From an uncultured Bacteroidales bacterium (GTDB lineage: Bacteria > Bacteroidota > Bacteroidia > Bacteroidales > F082), in the NCBI GenBank assembly GCA_900315175.1, contig OMYA01000002.1, positions 62,001 to 126,000 on the forward strand: 64,000 bases of DNA, in the 5' to 3' direction. This document shows, one piece after another, positions 19,535-28,756 of the stretch. Each line of letters begins with the position of its first letter. Within the stretch, counting starts at the first letter, position 1. The notes below the pieces were generated by a model. The model was given only the letters and a program-made list of their open reading frames with translations. It was not told the DNA's origin and did not search any database. The position numbers and the translations under genes are program-made.

Positions 19535-19788
19535 TACTTGGCCCTTTCTATTATTTCAACGAGTCTCCAACGTTTGTTCTTGCTCATAGGACGTGTTTCC
19601 ATAATGCGCACGGTGTCACCGATGTTGCATTCATTTTTCTCGTCGTGTGCGAAGAATCTTGTTGATTTCTTAACAAATTTACCGTAAATCGGGTGTTTAG
19701 TACGACGTTCAATCACAACGACGATCGTCTTATCCATCTTATTGCTGGCTACAACGCCGATTCTCTCTTTTCTAAGATTTCTTTCCAT
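19534..19788 (-). CDS. rpsQ: 30S ribosomal protein S17
   Basis: 84 residues, OB fold, with '[20 protein letters not shown]' and '[20 protein letters not shown]'. A primary 16S rRNA binder. The stop overlaps the rplN start by one base. Confidence 0.98.
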   Translation of the reverse strand: MERNLRKERIGVVASNKMDKTIVVVIERRTKHPIYGKFVKKSTRFFAHDEKNECNIGDTVRIMETRPMSKNKRWRLVEIIERAK

Positions 19789-19809
19789 GTTTATTCCTTT
19801 CGTCGTTTA

Positions 19810-20016
19810 TTATTTAACGTTCTGTTCTGCATTCTGACGCTTTGTGAGTTCTGTCAGCATACGTGCGATCTGTTTGCGGGTTGCGCTGATTGTGTTCGGA
19901 TTATCCAATGGAGAAACTGCGTGTTGCATTTTCATCTTGATGTACTGTGCGCGTGTGGCCTCAATACGTTCCATCAGATCAGCAGTGCTTAATTCATTGA
20001 TTGCTTCTTTCTTCAT
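19810..20016 (-). CDS. rpmC: 50S ribosomal protein L29
   Basis: 68 residues, two-helix hairpin protein at the exit tunnel, with 'PLDNPNTISATRKQIARMLT' corresponding to the L29 signature. It lies between rplP and rpsQ. Confidence 0.95.
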   Translation of the reverse strand: MKKEAINELSTADLMERIEATRAQYIKMKMQHAVSPLDNPNTISATRKQIARMLTELTKRQNAEQNVK

Positions 20017-20032
20017 GATGCGTTACTGTTTT

Positions 20033-20452
20033 TTATTCGACATAATCTCTTCTAACCACAAACTTAGTTGCTACAGGAAGCTTTTGAGCGGCTAAGCGGA
20101 GTGCTTCTTTTGCTACTTCAAGTGGCACGCCCGCAGCTTCGAAAAGCATGTGACCTGGAGTTACGCGAGCTACGAAGTACTCGACGTCTCCCTTACCTTT
20201 ACCCATACGAACCTCGAGAGGCTTCTTGGTGATAGGTTTGTCAGGGAATATTCTGATCCAAATCTGTCCTTCACGTTTCATGTGACGTGTGACAGCTTGA
20301 CGTGCAGCCTCAATCTGGCGTGCTGTGATCAGGTGTTCCTCAAGTGTTTTAATACCAAAAGTACCGAAGGCGAGTTCATGGCCGCGGTGTGCGTTGCCTT
20401 TCATCTTGCCCTTCTGAGGTCTTCTGTATCTTGTTCTTTTAGGTTGTAACAT
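20033..20452 (-). CDS. rplP: 50S ribosomal protein L16
   Basis: 139 residues: '[20 protein letters not shown]', '[20 protein letters not shown]' and '[19 protein letters not shown]'. It organises the A-site tRNA elbow region of 23S rRNA. Confidence 0.98.
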   Translation of the reverse strand: MLQPKRTRYRRPQKGKMKGNAHRGHELAFGTFGIKTLEEHLITARQIEAARQAVTRHMKREGQIWIRIFPDKPITKKPLEVRMGKGKGDVEYFVARVTPGHMLFEAAGVPLEVAKEALRLAAQKLPVATKFVVRRDYVE

Positions 20453-20473
20453 CTCTTATCTTTTTTAATTCTA

Positions 20474-21208
20474 TTACTTTGTAGTACGTTTATTACGACG
20501 TGGGGCGCCACCGTTTGGTTTGCCAGCGTTGCCACCTTTCTTAGGTGCAGCGGCTGCTGTGGTGGTAGGCACCAGTTCTGGACGACCGTAGACCTCACCT
20601 TTGCAGATCCACACCTTAATACCGATGCGGCCGTATGATGTGTGAGCCTCTACGAGAGAGTAGTCGATGTCAGCGCGCAGTGTATGCAGCGGAATACGAC
20701 CTTCCTTGTAAGTTTCCTGACGAGCCATTTCAGCACCACCGACACGGCCTGATGCGATGACTTTGATACCTTCGGCACCAATTCTCATTGTATCTGACAC
20801 AGCCTTCTTGATGGCGCGGCGGAATGACACACGTCCTTCAATTTGTTTTGCGATTGAGCTTGCCACGATGAATGCGTCAAGTTCTGGTCTCTTGATCTCG
20901 CTGATGTTGATCTGAATCTCCTTGCCGATGAGCTTCTTCATCTCTTCCTTCAACTTATCGACCTCTGTTCCACCTTTACCGATGATGACACCTGGACGAG
21001 CTGTGAAGATAGTGACTGTGACGAGCTTAATCGAGCGTTCGATACCGATTTTTGAGATACTAGCCTTACCGAGACGGGCGGTGAGATACTTACGGATCTT
21101 ATCGTCTTCACCGATATTCTTGGCTGTTTCTTTTCCACAGTACCAGTTTGAGTCCCAACCTTTGATGACTCCGAGTCTTAAACCTATTGGATGAGTTTTC
21201 TGTCCCAT
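20474..21208 (-). CDS. rpsC: 30S ribosomal protein S3
   Basis: 244 residues: an N-terminal KH domain with '[20 protein letters not shown]', a C-terminal domain with 'RISGRLGGAEMAR'-type sequence ('[15 protein letters not shown]'), and a Gly/Pro/Lys-rich tail from about 220. It lines the mRNA entry channel. Confidence 0.98.
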   Translation of the reverse strand: MGQKTHPIGLRLGVIKGWDSNWYCGKETAKNIGEDDKIRKYLTARLGKASISKIGIERSIKLVTVTIFTARPGVIIGKGGTEVDKLKEEMKKLIGKEIQINISEIKRPELDAFIVASSIAKQIEGRVSFRRAIKKAVSDTMRIGAEGIKVIASGRVGGAEMARQETYKEGRIPLHTLRADIDYSLVEAHTSYGRIGIKVWICKGEVYGRPELVPTTTAAAAPKKGGNAGKPNGGAPRRNKRTTK

Positions 21209-21219
21209 TGTAATCTTAA

Positions 21220-21657
21220 TTAATTCTTTTCTTCAACATTAGCTTCTGCTGCATTCATTTCTGCAAGTCTGCTATCGACGATGATAGTGACGTGGTTAGA
21301 ACGTTTGCGGATGCGGTGTGCACGACCCTGTGGGGCTGGCTGAATGCGTTTCAGTGTGCGGCCTTCATCAACAAAGATCTCTTTTACGTACAGGTTGGCG
21401 TCTTCGATACGCTTACCCTCGTTCTTAGCTTCCCAGTTGGCGATTGCAGAGCGGAGTAATTTGTACACCGGCTTTGCAGCTGCTTTTGGTGAGTATAATA
21501 AGGCATGCAGTGCAAGTTCCACTTTCATTCCTCTGATCATGTCAGCGACCAAACGCATTTTGCGTGGTGAAGTAGGGATATCATTGTATTTTGCAATGGC
21601 GACCTGCTTCTTAGCTGCTTTTCTAGCTTCTGCTGTATTATGTTTTCTTGCTCCCAT
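21220..21657 (-). CDS. rplV: 50S ribosomal protein L22
   Basis: 145 residues with core '[20 protein letters not shown]', '[12 protein letters not shown]' and the tunnel-constriction loop '[20 protein letters not shown]'. There is a short N-terminal extension and an acidic C-terminal tail. It lies between rpsS and rpsC. Confidence 0.97.
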   Translation of the reverse strand: MGARKHNTAEARKAAKKQVAIAKYNDIPTSPRKMRLVADMIRGMKVELALHALLYSPKAAAKPVYKLLRSAIANWEAKNEGKRIEDANLYVKEIFVDEGRTLKRIQPAPQGRAHRIRKRSNHVTIIVDSRLAEMNAAEANVEEKN

Positions 21658-21665
21658 AGTACTTA

Positions 21666-21938
21666 TTATTTATCTTTTCTGTTACCGGCGTGGCCTCTGA
21701 AGGTACGTGTTGGTGCGAACTCGCCGAGTTTGTGTCCAACCATGTTTTCAGTAACGTAAACCGGGATGAATTTATTACCGTTGTGAACAGCGATGGTTTG
21801 TCCAACGAAATCAGGTGAAATCATTGAAGCTCTTGACCAAGTCTTGATCACGGTCTTCTTTCCTGTTGCTACATTATCCAAAACTCTCTGTTCGAGTTTA
21901 TAGTGGATATATGGTCCTTTTTTAAGTGAACGACTCAT
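21666..21938 (-). CDS. rpsS: 30S ribosomal protein S19
   Basis: 90 residues: '[19 protein letters not shown]', '[20 protein letters not shown]' and '[15 protein letters not shown]'. Located in the 30S head with S13. Confidence 0.98.
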   Translation of the reverse strand: MSRSLKKGPYIHYKLEQRVLDNVATGKKTVIKTWSRASMISPDFVGQTIAVHNGNKFIPVYVTENMVGHKLGEFAPTRTFRGHAGNRKDK

Positions 21939-21963
21939 AATTTCTTTCTTTTTACTTGGTTAA

Positions 21964-22788
21964 TTACTTCTTACGTCTTTCAATGATATACTTGTTGGAT
22001 GCGTTCTTTGGATGACGTGTCTTGTAGCCCTTTGCCGGCAAGCCCTTACGGCTTCTTGGATGGCCACCAGATGCACGGCCTTCACCACCACCCATCGGGT
22101 GATCCACTGGGTTCATGACGACGCCACGGACGCGTGGACGACGGCCTAACCAGCGGCTGCGACCTGCCTTACCTGATTTCTCGAGGTTGTGGTCAGCATT
22201 TGACACTGTTCCAATTGTAGCTCTGCAAGCCTGGAGGATGAGACGGGTCTCACCTGAAGGCATCTTCAAGATGGCGTATTTACCATCACGTGACATCAGC
22301 TGTGCGTATGCGCCTGCGCTGCGTGCCATCTTGGCACCCTGACCTGGACGCAACTCGATGTTGTGGATGATTGTACCGAACGGAACATCGCTCAAGAACA
22401 ATGTGTTACCGATGTTCGGAGTGGCATCCTTGCCTGACATCACCTCTTGTCCGACCTTCAAGCCCTGAGGTGCGATGATGTAACGCTTCTCGCCGTCGGC
22501 GTAAACCACCAATGCGATGCGTGCTGTACGGTTCGGATCGTATTCTATAGTCTTTACGATACCTTTGATACCGTCTTTATCGCGCTTGAAGTCGATAATT
22601 CTGTACTTCTGCTTGTGACCACCGCCAATGTTGCGGACAGTCTCTTTACCAGTATTGTTACGGCCGCCGGTGCTCTTCTTTGGAGCAAGCAACGATCTCT
22701 CCGGCTTGTTGGTCGTAATCTCGTCAAACGCGCTGATAACTTTGAAGCGCTGACCTGGAGTAGTTGGTTTATATTTCTTTAAAGCCAT
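21964..22788 (-). CDS. rplB: 50S ribosomal protein L2
   Basis: 274 residues. The peptidyl-transferase-associated signature '[20 protein letters not shown]', with the conserved His, is present, along with '[20 protein letters not shown]'. Required for subunit joining and peptide bond formation. Confidence 0.98.
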   Translation of the reverse strand: MALKKYKPTTPGQRFKVISAFDEITTNKPERSLLAPKKSTGGRNNTGKETVRNIGGGHKQKYRIIDFKRDKDGIKGIVKTIEYDPNRTARIALVVYADGEKRYIIAPQGLKVGQEVMSGKDATPNIGNTLFLSDVPFGTIIHNIELRPGQGAKMARSAGAYAQLMSRDGKYAILKMPSGETRLILQACRATIGTVSNADHNLEKSGKAGRSRWLGRRPRVRGVVMNPVDHPMGGGEGRASGGHPRSRKGLPAKGYKTRHPKNASNKYIIERRKK

Positions 22789-22790
22789 CT

Positions 22791-23081
22791 TTAAATGTTG
22801 CTAAAAAAGTCAATTGTTTCACCTTTAGCCAAGGTCACGATAGCCTTCTTGAAAGCGTCTCTTCTTCCGGAGATAACGCCAGCCTTTGTGTAACGTGACT
22901 TGAGCTTTCCATCATATCTCATAGTGTTGACAGCAGCTACCTGAACGCCGTAGAGTTCCTGGACAGCCTGTTTGATCTGCAGCTTGTTAGCGCGGACGTC
23001 AACAATGAATGCGTACCGGTTCAGCTTCTCGCTGATAGCGGTCATCTTTTCCGTAATAACAGGTTTCTTAATGATAATCAT
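22791..23081 (-). CDS. rplW: 50S ribosomal protein L23
   Basis: 96 residues: '[11 protein letters not shown]' and '[20 protein letters not shown]'. It forms the docking site for SRP and trigger factor at the tunnel exit. Two bases separate its stop from its downstream neighbour rplB. Confidence 0.97.
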   Translation of the reverse strand: MIIIKKPVITEKMTAISEKLNRYAFIVDVRANKLQIKQAVQELYGVQVAAVNTMRYDGKLKSRYTKAGVISGRRDAFKKAIVTLAKGETIDFFSNI

Positions 23082-23101
23082 CTCTCTAATCTTTTTAATT
23101 G

Positions 23102-23728
23102 TTATCCAAGAATTCCATCAATAACTGCAAGTGAGCTTTCTGTGATGAAGAGCTTCTTGGCATTCAGAATATCATAAGTGTTGAGGTTACGGGCAAGTTC
23201 AATCTTTGTGCGCTGGATGTTTCTTGCTGACAACACGACATTCATGTTAGTCTCTGGGAGAACGAACAGGTTCTTGCCACCATTCACTTTAAGGTTATTC
23301 AAGACTTCGATCATCTTCTTTGTCTTGATTGTGTCAAATGCGAAATCTTCGAGGATCACGATCTCGTTGCCCTGAGCCTTGTATGTAAGAGCTGAACGGC
23401 GTGCGAGCTGTTTCACCTTCTTGTTCAATTTGAAACTGTAGTCACGTGGCTGTGGACCGAACACGCGGCCACCACCTCTCAACACTGGTGAGTTGATGTC
23501 ACCACGACGTGCACCGCCTGTACCCTTCTGACGGAACAGCTTGCGTGTGCTGCCTGATATCTCGCTACGTGTCTTGGCCTTGTGTGTGCCCTGACGCTGA
23601 TCTGCCAAATACTGCTTTGTATCCAAATAGATGCAGTGATCATTTGGCTCGATGCCGTAGATATTCTCGTTCAACTGAACCTTACGTCCTGTTGATTCAC
23701 CGGTAATCTTTAAAACTTCTAACTCCAT
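23102..23728 (-). CDS. rplD: 50S ribosomal protein L4
   Basis: 208 residues with the tunnel loop '[20 protein letters not shown]' and C-terminal '[20 protein letters not shown]'. In E. coli L4 also represses the S10 operon. It overlaps the rplC stop by 10 bases. Confidence 0.98.
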   Translation of the reverse strand: MELEVLKITGESTGRKVQLNENIYGIEPNDHCIYLDTKQYLADQRQGTHKAKTRSEISGSTRKLFRQKGTGGARRGDINSPVLRGGGRVFGPQPRDYSFKLNKKVKQLARRSALTYKAQGNEIVILEDFAFDTIKTKKMIEVLNNLKVNGGKNLFVLPETNMNVVLSARNIQRTKIELARNLNTYDILNAKKLFITESSLAVIDGILG

Positions 23729-24348
23729 CTCTCAATTTTTAAATAGCCGTTCTTTGCTCCCGGTACTGAACCTTTAACTACTAACAAATTCTTTTCCGGA
23801 ACGATTTTCACAATTTGGAGGTTGATAGCCTTCACTTTATGGTTACCCATTTGGCCACCCATACGCAATCCTTTGAAAACTCTTGAAGGATAAGCGCAAG
23901 CTCCGATTGAACCTGGTTTTCTCAAACGGTTGTGCTGACCGTGAGTTGCTTGTCCAACGCCATTGAAATGATGACGTTTCACTACGCCTTGGAAGCCCTT
24001 ACCTTTGCTGATACCACTGACATCAACAAATTCACCTTCCATGAACACATCGACGGTAATTGTTTCACCCAGGCTCTTTCTGTGACCTGCTTCGAAACGT
24101 GTGAACTCTCTAACCAACTTCTTAGGCGTTGTTCCGGCTTTCTCGAAATGCTTCTGCATAGCCTTTGAGGTGTTTTTCACCTTCTTCTCGTCAAACGCCA
24201 ATTGGATAGCGTCGTAACCGTCCTTCTCTTTTGATCTTACTTGGGTTACTACACATGGACCTGCCTCAATGACTGTCACTGGCACGTTTTTGCCGTTGGC
24301 GTCATATACGCTGGTCATCCCAATCTTTTTTCCTAGTATTCCTGACAT
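23719..24348 (-). CDS. rplC: 50S ribosomal protein L3
   Basis: 209 residues: '[20 protein letters not shown]', the central extension '[20 protein letters not shown]' that reaches the peptidyl transferase centre, and '[18 protein letters not shown]'. It overlaps rplD by 10 bases, showing coupling. Confidence 0.98.
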   Translation of the reverse strand: MSGILGKKIGMTSVYDANGKNVPVTVIEAGPCVVTQVRSKEKDGYDAIQLAFDEKKVKNTSKAMQKHFEKAGTTPKKLVREFTRFEAGHRKSLGETITVDVFMEGEFVDVSGISKGKGFQGVVKRHHFNGVGQATHGQHNRLRKPGSIGACAYPSRVFKGLRMGGQMGNHKVKAINLQIVKIVPEKNLLVVKGSVPGAKNGYLKIERWS

Positions 24349-24383
24349 TGCTACTAATTTAAGCTGTTAATTACTAGATAGTT

Positions 24384-24692
24384 TTACAATAATTTAATTT
24401 CTACGTCCACGCCATTTGGCATCTCCAATTTCATCAAAGCATCAATCTGCTGAGAAGTTGCGTTGTAGATATCCAACAATCTCTTGTAGTATGACAACTC
24501 GAACTGCTCACGTGATTTCTTGTGAACGAATGTGGAGCGCAAAACAGTGTAGATTTTCTTGTCGGTCGGAAGCGGAATAGGACCGCTGACGACTGCACCA
24601 GTCATTTTGATGGTTTTCACGATCTTCTCGGCTGACTTGTCAACCAAGTTGTGGTCGTGCGACTTTAATTTGATTCTAATTCTTTGGCTCAT
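24384..24692 (-). CDS. rpsJ: 30S ribosomal protein S10
   Basis: 102 residues: '[20 protein letters not shown]', '[20 protein letters not shown]' and the end 'GVDVEIKLL'. It forms part of the 30S head and is NusE in antitermination. It begins the S10 section, 65 bases after fusA. That AT-rich gap shows no clear promoter. Confidence 0.98.
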   Translation of the reverse strand: MSQRIRIKLKSHDHNLVDKSAEKIVKTIKMTGAVVSGPIPLPTDKKIYTVLRSTFVHKKSREQFELSYYKRLLDIYNATSQQIDALMKLEMPNGVDVEIKLL

Positions 24693-24757
24693 AAGACCTT
24701 TTTTTAATTTATTTATTTTTAATTATTTATTTCGTTAACGTTTCGACTCCTATTTAG

Positions 24758-26878
24758 TTAAAAAACGAAGTATATCCCTTTCGCCTTCTTGATTACGATG
24801 TCGGCGAGCGCCGGAGGTACTTCAGCGTAATGGCTGAACTCCATATTGAATGTGCCTCTGCCTTGTGTCAAGGTGCGAAGTGTTGTGATGTATCCGAACA
24901 TTTCTGCAAGCGGGGCGTCGGCTTTGACCACTTGGAGTCCGTGCTCGATGTCGACGTTATGCAGAACGGCTCTACGTCTGTTGAGGTCGCCGGTAACATC
25001 GCCGAGATAGTCGGCTGGTACCTGAACTTCGACCTTCATGATAGGTTCCATCACGACTGAGCCTGCCTGTGCGCCTGCTTCCTTGAAGCCGATACGTGCT
25101 GCCGACTCAAATGAAAGGTCGTCGCTGTCAACCGGATGAGCGCTGCCGTCGATGAGGCGCACCTTGACTGAATCCATTGGGAATCCTGCCAAGACGCCGT
25201 TCGACATCGAGCCTCTGAATCCTTTCTCGATTGGAGCGAAGTATTCTTTTGGTAAATTCTGACCTTTCACATCGTTTACAAACTGGAAACCTGACTGTCC
25301 GTTATCGGCTGGACCGATCTCAAACTCAATATCGGCGAACTTGCCTTTGCCGCCGGTCTGTCTCTTATAGACCTCACGGAAACGGACTGTCTGTGTGAAC
25401 GATTCTTTATATGCCACCTGCGGTTGTCCCTCGTTGATTTCAACACCGAATTCGCGTTTCAGACGGTCGACGATGATGTCGAGGTGAAGCTCGCCCATTC
25501 CTGAGATGATTGTCTGACCTGAGTTCTCGTCGGTAGTAACTTTGAATGTCGGGTCTTCTTCCTGGAGTTTCTGGAGAGCGATTGTGAGTTTCTCCATGTC
25601 GGCTTGCGTCTTAGGTTCGACGGCGATTTGCACGACAGGCTCCGGGAATTTGATATTCTCGAGGATTATCGGTTTGTTTTCAACTGCGAGGGTGTCACCC
25701 GTTCTAATCTCGCGGAATCCCACTGCGGCTGCTATGTCACCTGCCTCGATAGTGTCGAGAGGTGTCTGTTTGTTGGCGTTCATTTGCACGATCTTGAGGA
25801 TACGTTCGCGTTTGCCTGTAGAGACATTGAGAACGACCTGACCGGCGTTCATTGTGCCTGAATAGACACGGAAGAACGCGAGTTTGCCTACGTATGGGTC
25901 TGTTGCGATCTTGAATGCGAGTGCGCAGAATGGTTCTTTCGGATCTGCTTTACGGATTTCTTCTTTTTCAGTCTTCGGGTTGATGCCTGTCACGTGATCG
26001 ACGTCAAGTGGGCTTGGAAGGTAGCGGACTACACCATCGAGGAGAGGTTGTACTCCTTTGTTTTTGAACGAAGCTCCACACATCACAGGGCACATACGCA
26101 ATTCTAATGTTGCCTTTCTTATTTCTGCGTAAATCTCTTCCTCTGTGATGGTTTCAGGGTCTTCCATGAATTTTTCAAGGAGCTCTTCATTGTTTTCAGC
26201 AACGCCTTCTAAGAGTTTGAGGCGATATTCTGCTGCTAGATCAGCCAGTTCTGCCGGGATATCGACGACATCGAATTGGGTGCCGAGTTCGTCTTCGTCC
26301 CAAACGAGAGCTTTGTTCTTGATAAGGTCGACCACGCCAACAAAGTTATCCTCCTCACCTATCGGGATTTGGATTGCTATAGGGTTGGCATTGAGGCGTT
26401 CTTTGATTTGTCCGAGGACTCTATAGAAGTCAGCGCCACTGCGGTCCATTTTGTTGACAAAACAGATGCGTGGCACGTTATATCTGTCGGCTTGGCGCCA
26501 CACTGTTTCTGACTGAGGTTCAACGCCGCCAACTGCGCAGAATATTGCTATAGCGCCATCGAGCACTCTGAGTGAGCGTTCCACTTCAACGGTGAAGTCG
26601 ACGTGACCAGGGGTGTCGATGATGTTGATTTTGAATTGGTTGTCGTTGAGATGCCAGTAAACTGTTGTGGCTGCTGAGGTTATGGTGATGCCGCGTTCCT
26701 GTTCCTGGACCATCCAGTCCATAGTGGCTGCGCCATCGTGAACCTCGCCGATACGATGATTACGGCCTGTATAATACAGTATACGCTCAGTAGTCGTCGT
26801 CTTACCAGCGTCGATGTGAGCCATGATGCCGATATTACGCGTCAGAGCGAGGTTTGTATTATGGAGGTCGTTAGTCAT
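24758..26878 (-). CDS. fusA: Translation elongation factor G
   Basis: 706 residues. GTPase motifs: AHIDAGKT (20-27), RGITI (62-66), DTPGH (88-92), NKMD (142-145). The domain IV and V signatures are complete ('[20 protein letters not shown]', '[19 protein letters not shown]'). It drives ribosomal translocation. Lying between rpsG and rpsJ in the str section, it is the canonical housekeeping copy. Confidence 0.98.
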   Translation of the reverse strand: MTNDLHNTNLALTRNIGIMAHIDAGKTTTTERILYYTGRNHRIGEVHDGAATMDWMVQEQERGITITSAATTVYWHLNDNQFKINIIDTPGHVDFTVEVERSLRVLDGAIAIFCAVGGVEPQSETVWRQADRYNVPRICFVNKMDRSGADFYRVLGQIKERLNANPIAIQIPIGEEDNFVGVVDLIKNKALVWDEDELGTQFDVVDIPAELADLAAEYRLKLLEGVAENNEELLEKFMEDPETITEEEIYAEIRKATLELRMCPVMCGASFKNKGVQPLLDGVVRYLPSPLDVDHVTGINPKTEKEEIRKADPKEPFCALAFKIATDPYVGKLAFFRVYSGTMNAGQVVLNVSTGKRERILKIVQMNANKQTPLDTIEAGDIAAAVGFREIRTGDTLAVENKPIILENIKFPEPVVQIAVEPKTQADMEKLTIALQKLQEEDPTFKVTTDENSGQTIISGMGELHLDIIVDRLKREFGVEINEGQPQVAYKESFTQTVRFREVYKRQTGGKGKFADIEFEIGPADNGQSGFQFVNDVKGQNLPKEYFAPIEKGFRGSMSNGVLAGFPMDSVKVRLIDGSAHPVDSDDLSFESAARIGFKEAGAQAGSVVMEPIMKVEVQVPADYLGDVTGDLNRRRAVLHNVDIEHGLQVVKADAPLAEMFGYITTLRTLTQGRGTFNMEFSHYAEVPPALADIVIKKAKGIYFVF

Positions 26879-26910
26879 TGTTTCTTATACCTTATTAATA
26901 TTAATAGAAT

Positions 26911-27378
26911 TTAGAATCTGAAATGTGAGAACGCCTTGTTAGCGTCGGCCATTCTGTGGATTTCTTCCTTCTTCTTGAAAGCTGCGCCTTCTTCTTTGTA
27001 AGCCTGCATGATTTCGCCTGCGAGTTTTTCGCCCATTGAGCGCTCATGGCGTTTGCGAGCGTAACCGATGAGGTTCTTCATACCCATGCTCTGTTTACGT
27101 GAAGGACGGATCTCTGATGGGATCTGGAATGTTGCACCACCGATACGACGGCTTCTGACCTCGACCTGTGGGGTAACGTTTGCCAATGCTTTCTTCCACA
27201 CTTCGACAGGATCTTCGTTAAGTTTTTCCTGTACAATGTCCATTGCCTGGTAGAAAATCTCGTAAGCGAGGTTTTTCTTACCCTTCAGCATGATGTTGTT
27301 CACAAACTTTGTGACTGTCACATCGCCGTACTTTGGATCCGGAAGGATGATTCTTTTCTTTGGTTTAGCTTTTCTCAT
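26911..27378 (-). CDS. rpsG: 30S ribosomal protein S7
   Basis: 155 residues: '[20 protein letters not shown]', '[20 protein letters not shown]' and '[17 protein letters not shown]'. A primary binder of the 16S 3' major domain; in E. coli it represses the str operon, which makes the structured leader upstream of rpsL interesting. Confidence 0.98.
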   Translation of the reverse strand: MRKAKPKKRIILPDPKYGDVTVTKFVNNIMLKGKKNLAYEIFYQAMDIVQEKLNEDPVEVWKKALANVTPQVEVRSRRIGGATFQIPSEIRPSRKQSMGMKNLIGYARKRHERSMGEKLAGEIMQAYKEEGAAFKKKEEIHRMADANKAFSHFRF

Positions 27379-27399
27379 TTCTTAAGCATTTACTGATTT

Positions 27400-27789
27400 T
27401 TACTTCTTTGCTGCTGCTTTTTTAGGACGCTTTGCGCCGTATTTTGATCTGCGTTGGCGGCGGCCGTCGACACCGGCGGTATCCAATGCACCGCGGATGA
27501 TGTGATAACGTACACCTGGAAGATCCTTCACACGGCCTCCTCTAATCATGACGATTGAGTGCTCCTGTAAGTTGTGGCCTTCGCCTGGGATATAGGCGTT
27601 GACTTCCTTCTGATTTGTCAGACGGACTCTAGCTACTTTACGCATTGCCGAATTAGGCTTCTTAGGTGTGGTCGTATAAACACGAACACAAACGCCGCGG
27701 CGCTGTGGGCAAGAATCCAAGGCAGGAGATTTACTCTTGTCTTCCAATTTCTGACGTCCTTTGCGGACTAACTGTTGAATCGTTGGCAT
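27400..27789 (-). CDS. rpsL: 30S ribosomal protein S12
   Basis: 129 residues: '[20 protein letters not shown]', '[20 protein letters not shown]' and '[20 protein letters not shown]'. The lysines whose substitution gives streptomycin resistance are unchanged in both motifs. First gene of the super-cluster, preceded by a roughly 260-base leader. Confidence 0.98.
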   Translation of the reverse strand: MPTIQQLVRKGRQKLEDKSKSPALDSCPQRRGVCVRVYTTTPKKPNSAMRKVARVRLTNQKEVNAYIPGEGHNLQEHSIVMIRGGRVKDLPGVRYHIIRGALDTAGVDGRRQRRSKYGAKRPKKAAAKK

Positions 27790-28047
27790 TCTTTAATTGC
27801 GTTTAAATTAATATTTTTTATTGTTTGATAGATAAATTTCTCTCTTATCACCACTAAAAAACGGTAATTCCTGAAGCATTTTACTACATAGTAAGGATTT
27901 GACAAGTCACGATACGGACTTTTGTTTATCAAAACACACCGAAGTCTAAGGATTTGAGTTTGAGTGACTTACGGTGCAAGAACCTATAGCGTTTTCTTTA
28001 TCAGGTCCTTACTATTGGTAAATGAGGCAACATTTACTACCTTTTTC
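27790..28047 (-). promoter_or_regulatory. Structured leader of the str operon
   Basis: About 260 transcribed bases precede rpsL. They contain nested complementary arms: 27888-27897 with 28006-28015 (ATAGTAAGGA/TCCTTACTAT, perfect 10 bp), 27904-27910 with 27964-27970 (AAGTCAC/GTGACTT), and a TTTTG/CAAAA hairpin near 27920-27935. No reading frame is credible here. The layout suggests an autoregulatory mRNA leader, possibly bound by S7 or S12; the ligand is inference. Confidence 0.5.
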
Positions 28048-28053
28048 GGGCTG

Positions 28054-28087
28054 CAAAATTACTACATTTTTTAATACGCCCGACAAA
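28054..28087 (-). promoter_or_regulatory. Promoter of the str/S10 super-cluster
   Basis: Minus strand TAATTTTG (28061-28054) with TTTG 22 bases upstream (28087-28084). The spacing is longer than the usual 19 but equals that of the candidate promoter before rpmJ. Confidence 0.55.
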
Positions 28088-28194
28088 ATTTTTAAAAAAA
28101 AATTCAAATATTTTTTCAACAGACCCACACGGCCCCTATATACTTGACCGACAACGCAATGTGTAATTGCCATTAATAAAAACTCATAAACATA

Positions 28195-28224
28195 TTGCAT
28201 GAATGAAAATTAATTGTAACTTTG
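28195..28224 (+). promoter_or_regulatory. Bacteroidota promoter upstream of the gene remnant
   Basis: TTG at 28195-28197, 19 bases, TAACTTTG at 28217-28224: a good consensus match. Transcription would start near 28231 and read into the broken frame at 28282. Confidence 0.65.
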
Positions 28225-28281
28225 CAACGATAATTCAAAAACTAATATAAATGTGGAACCTTTGATTGATACTATAGTATT

Positions 28282-28559
28282 ATGGTCAAACAAAGTAAAA
28301 ATAAAGTAAAGCTAAACAAAAAGTATAAAGTCTTACCAAAGAAGATTATGCTGAGTTTGTGGCTCGAAACTTCAAAGAAATCCATATCGGGAACAAACCT
28401 CTATCATTGATAATCGCAGTAACTAATGAGGGCACTCACGAGCATGTGGCTGCTGTTCATTTGCATTATCAGAAAAATGAAAAGTTTTGGTTAGTAACCA
28501 CAGTCCATACAATGAAACCCCACGATTTACAAAAGATTCCGCTAATTTGGAAAAAATAA
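28282..28559 (+). pseudogene. Frameshifted remnant of a small protein gene
   Basis: An ATG frame from 28282 encodes MVKQSKNKVKLNKKYK and then loses coherence. The frame one base over continues from about 28332 as SLTKEDYAEFVARNFKEIHI and runs to TAA at 28557-28559 ('AVTNEGTHEHVAAVHLHYQK', 'PLIWKK'). Joined, the two give a sensible protein of about 90 residues, so an indel near 28328-28335 is likely. A consensus promoter lies upstream. The family was not recognised. A GTG start at 28359 giving a 66-residue protein is the alternative. Confidence 0.4.
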
Positions 28560-28684
28560 AAAAGGAGACCGAAGTCTCTCTTTATATCGTAGTTGCCCAA
28601 GTTACGAAGCCGCTTGCTCAGCCTGTCTGTTAGCTACCCAACGCATAATAATCGCAAGATGCGAGGGCCTGGGCTATCCAGACA
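28560..28684 (-). ncRNA. Compact small RNA gene with its own promoter and terminator
   Basis: No frame is open here, yet transcription signals are complete: promoter at 28688-28717 and an intrinsic terminator at 28563-28580 with a long U tail. The roughly 120-base RNA has internal complementarity: TGTCTG with CAGACA, TCGCA with TGCGA around a 3-base loop, and GCCCA with TGGGC. This promoter-structured body-terminator design fits the Bacteroidales-specific RNA family called Bacteroidales-1, or a lineage-specific 6S-like RNA. I cannot confirm the family from memory of its sequence. Confidence 0.65.
28563..28580 (-). terminator. Terminator of the small RNA
   Basis: Minus strand GAGAC-TTCG-GTCTC hairpin with a stable UUCG tetraloop, followed by TTTTTTATTTTTT (complement of 28551-28563). 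A textbook intrinsic terminator. Confidence 0.8.
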
Positions 28685-28687
28685 TCG

Positions 28688-28717
28688 CAAAATTACAACA
28701 AATTTTTGAATTGTCAA
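28688..28717 (-). promoter_or_regulatory. Promoter of the small RNA
   Basis: Minus strand TTGAC at the -33 position (TTG at 28717-28715), 19 bases, TAATTTTG (28695-28688). The -33 surroundings CTCTTGACAA are shared with the ilvE promoter at 53530-53559. Confidence 0.75.
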
Positions 28718-28756
28718 GAGGATTTTGAAAAAAATAGCGGATTCCCCTCACACTTG

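Noticed and set aside
28012..28200. 62-codon minus-strand frame upstream of rpsL
   Set aside because: It covers the rpsL promoter and a poly-A tract; the translation has no family-like features.
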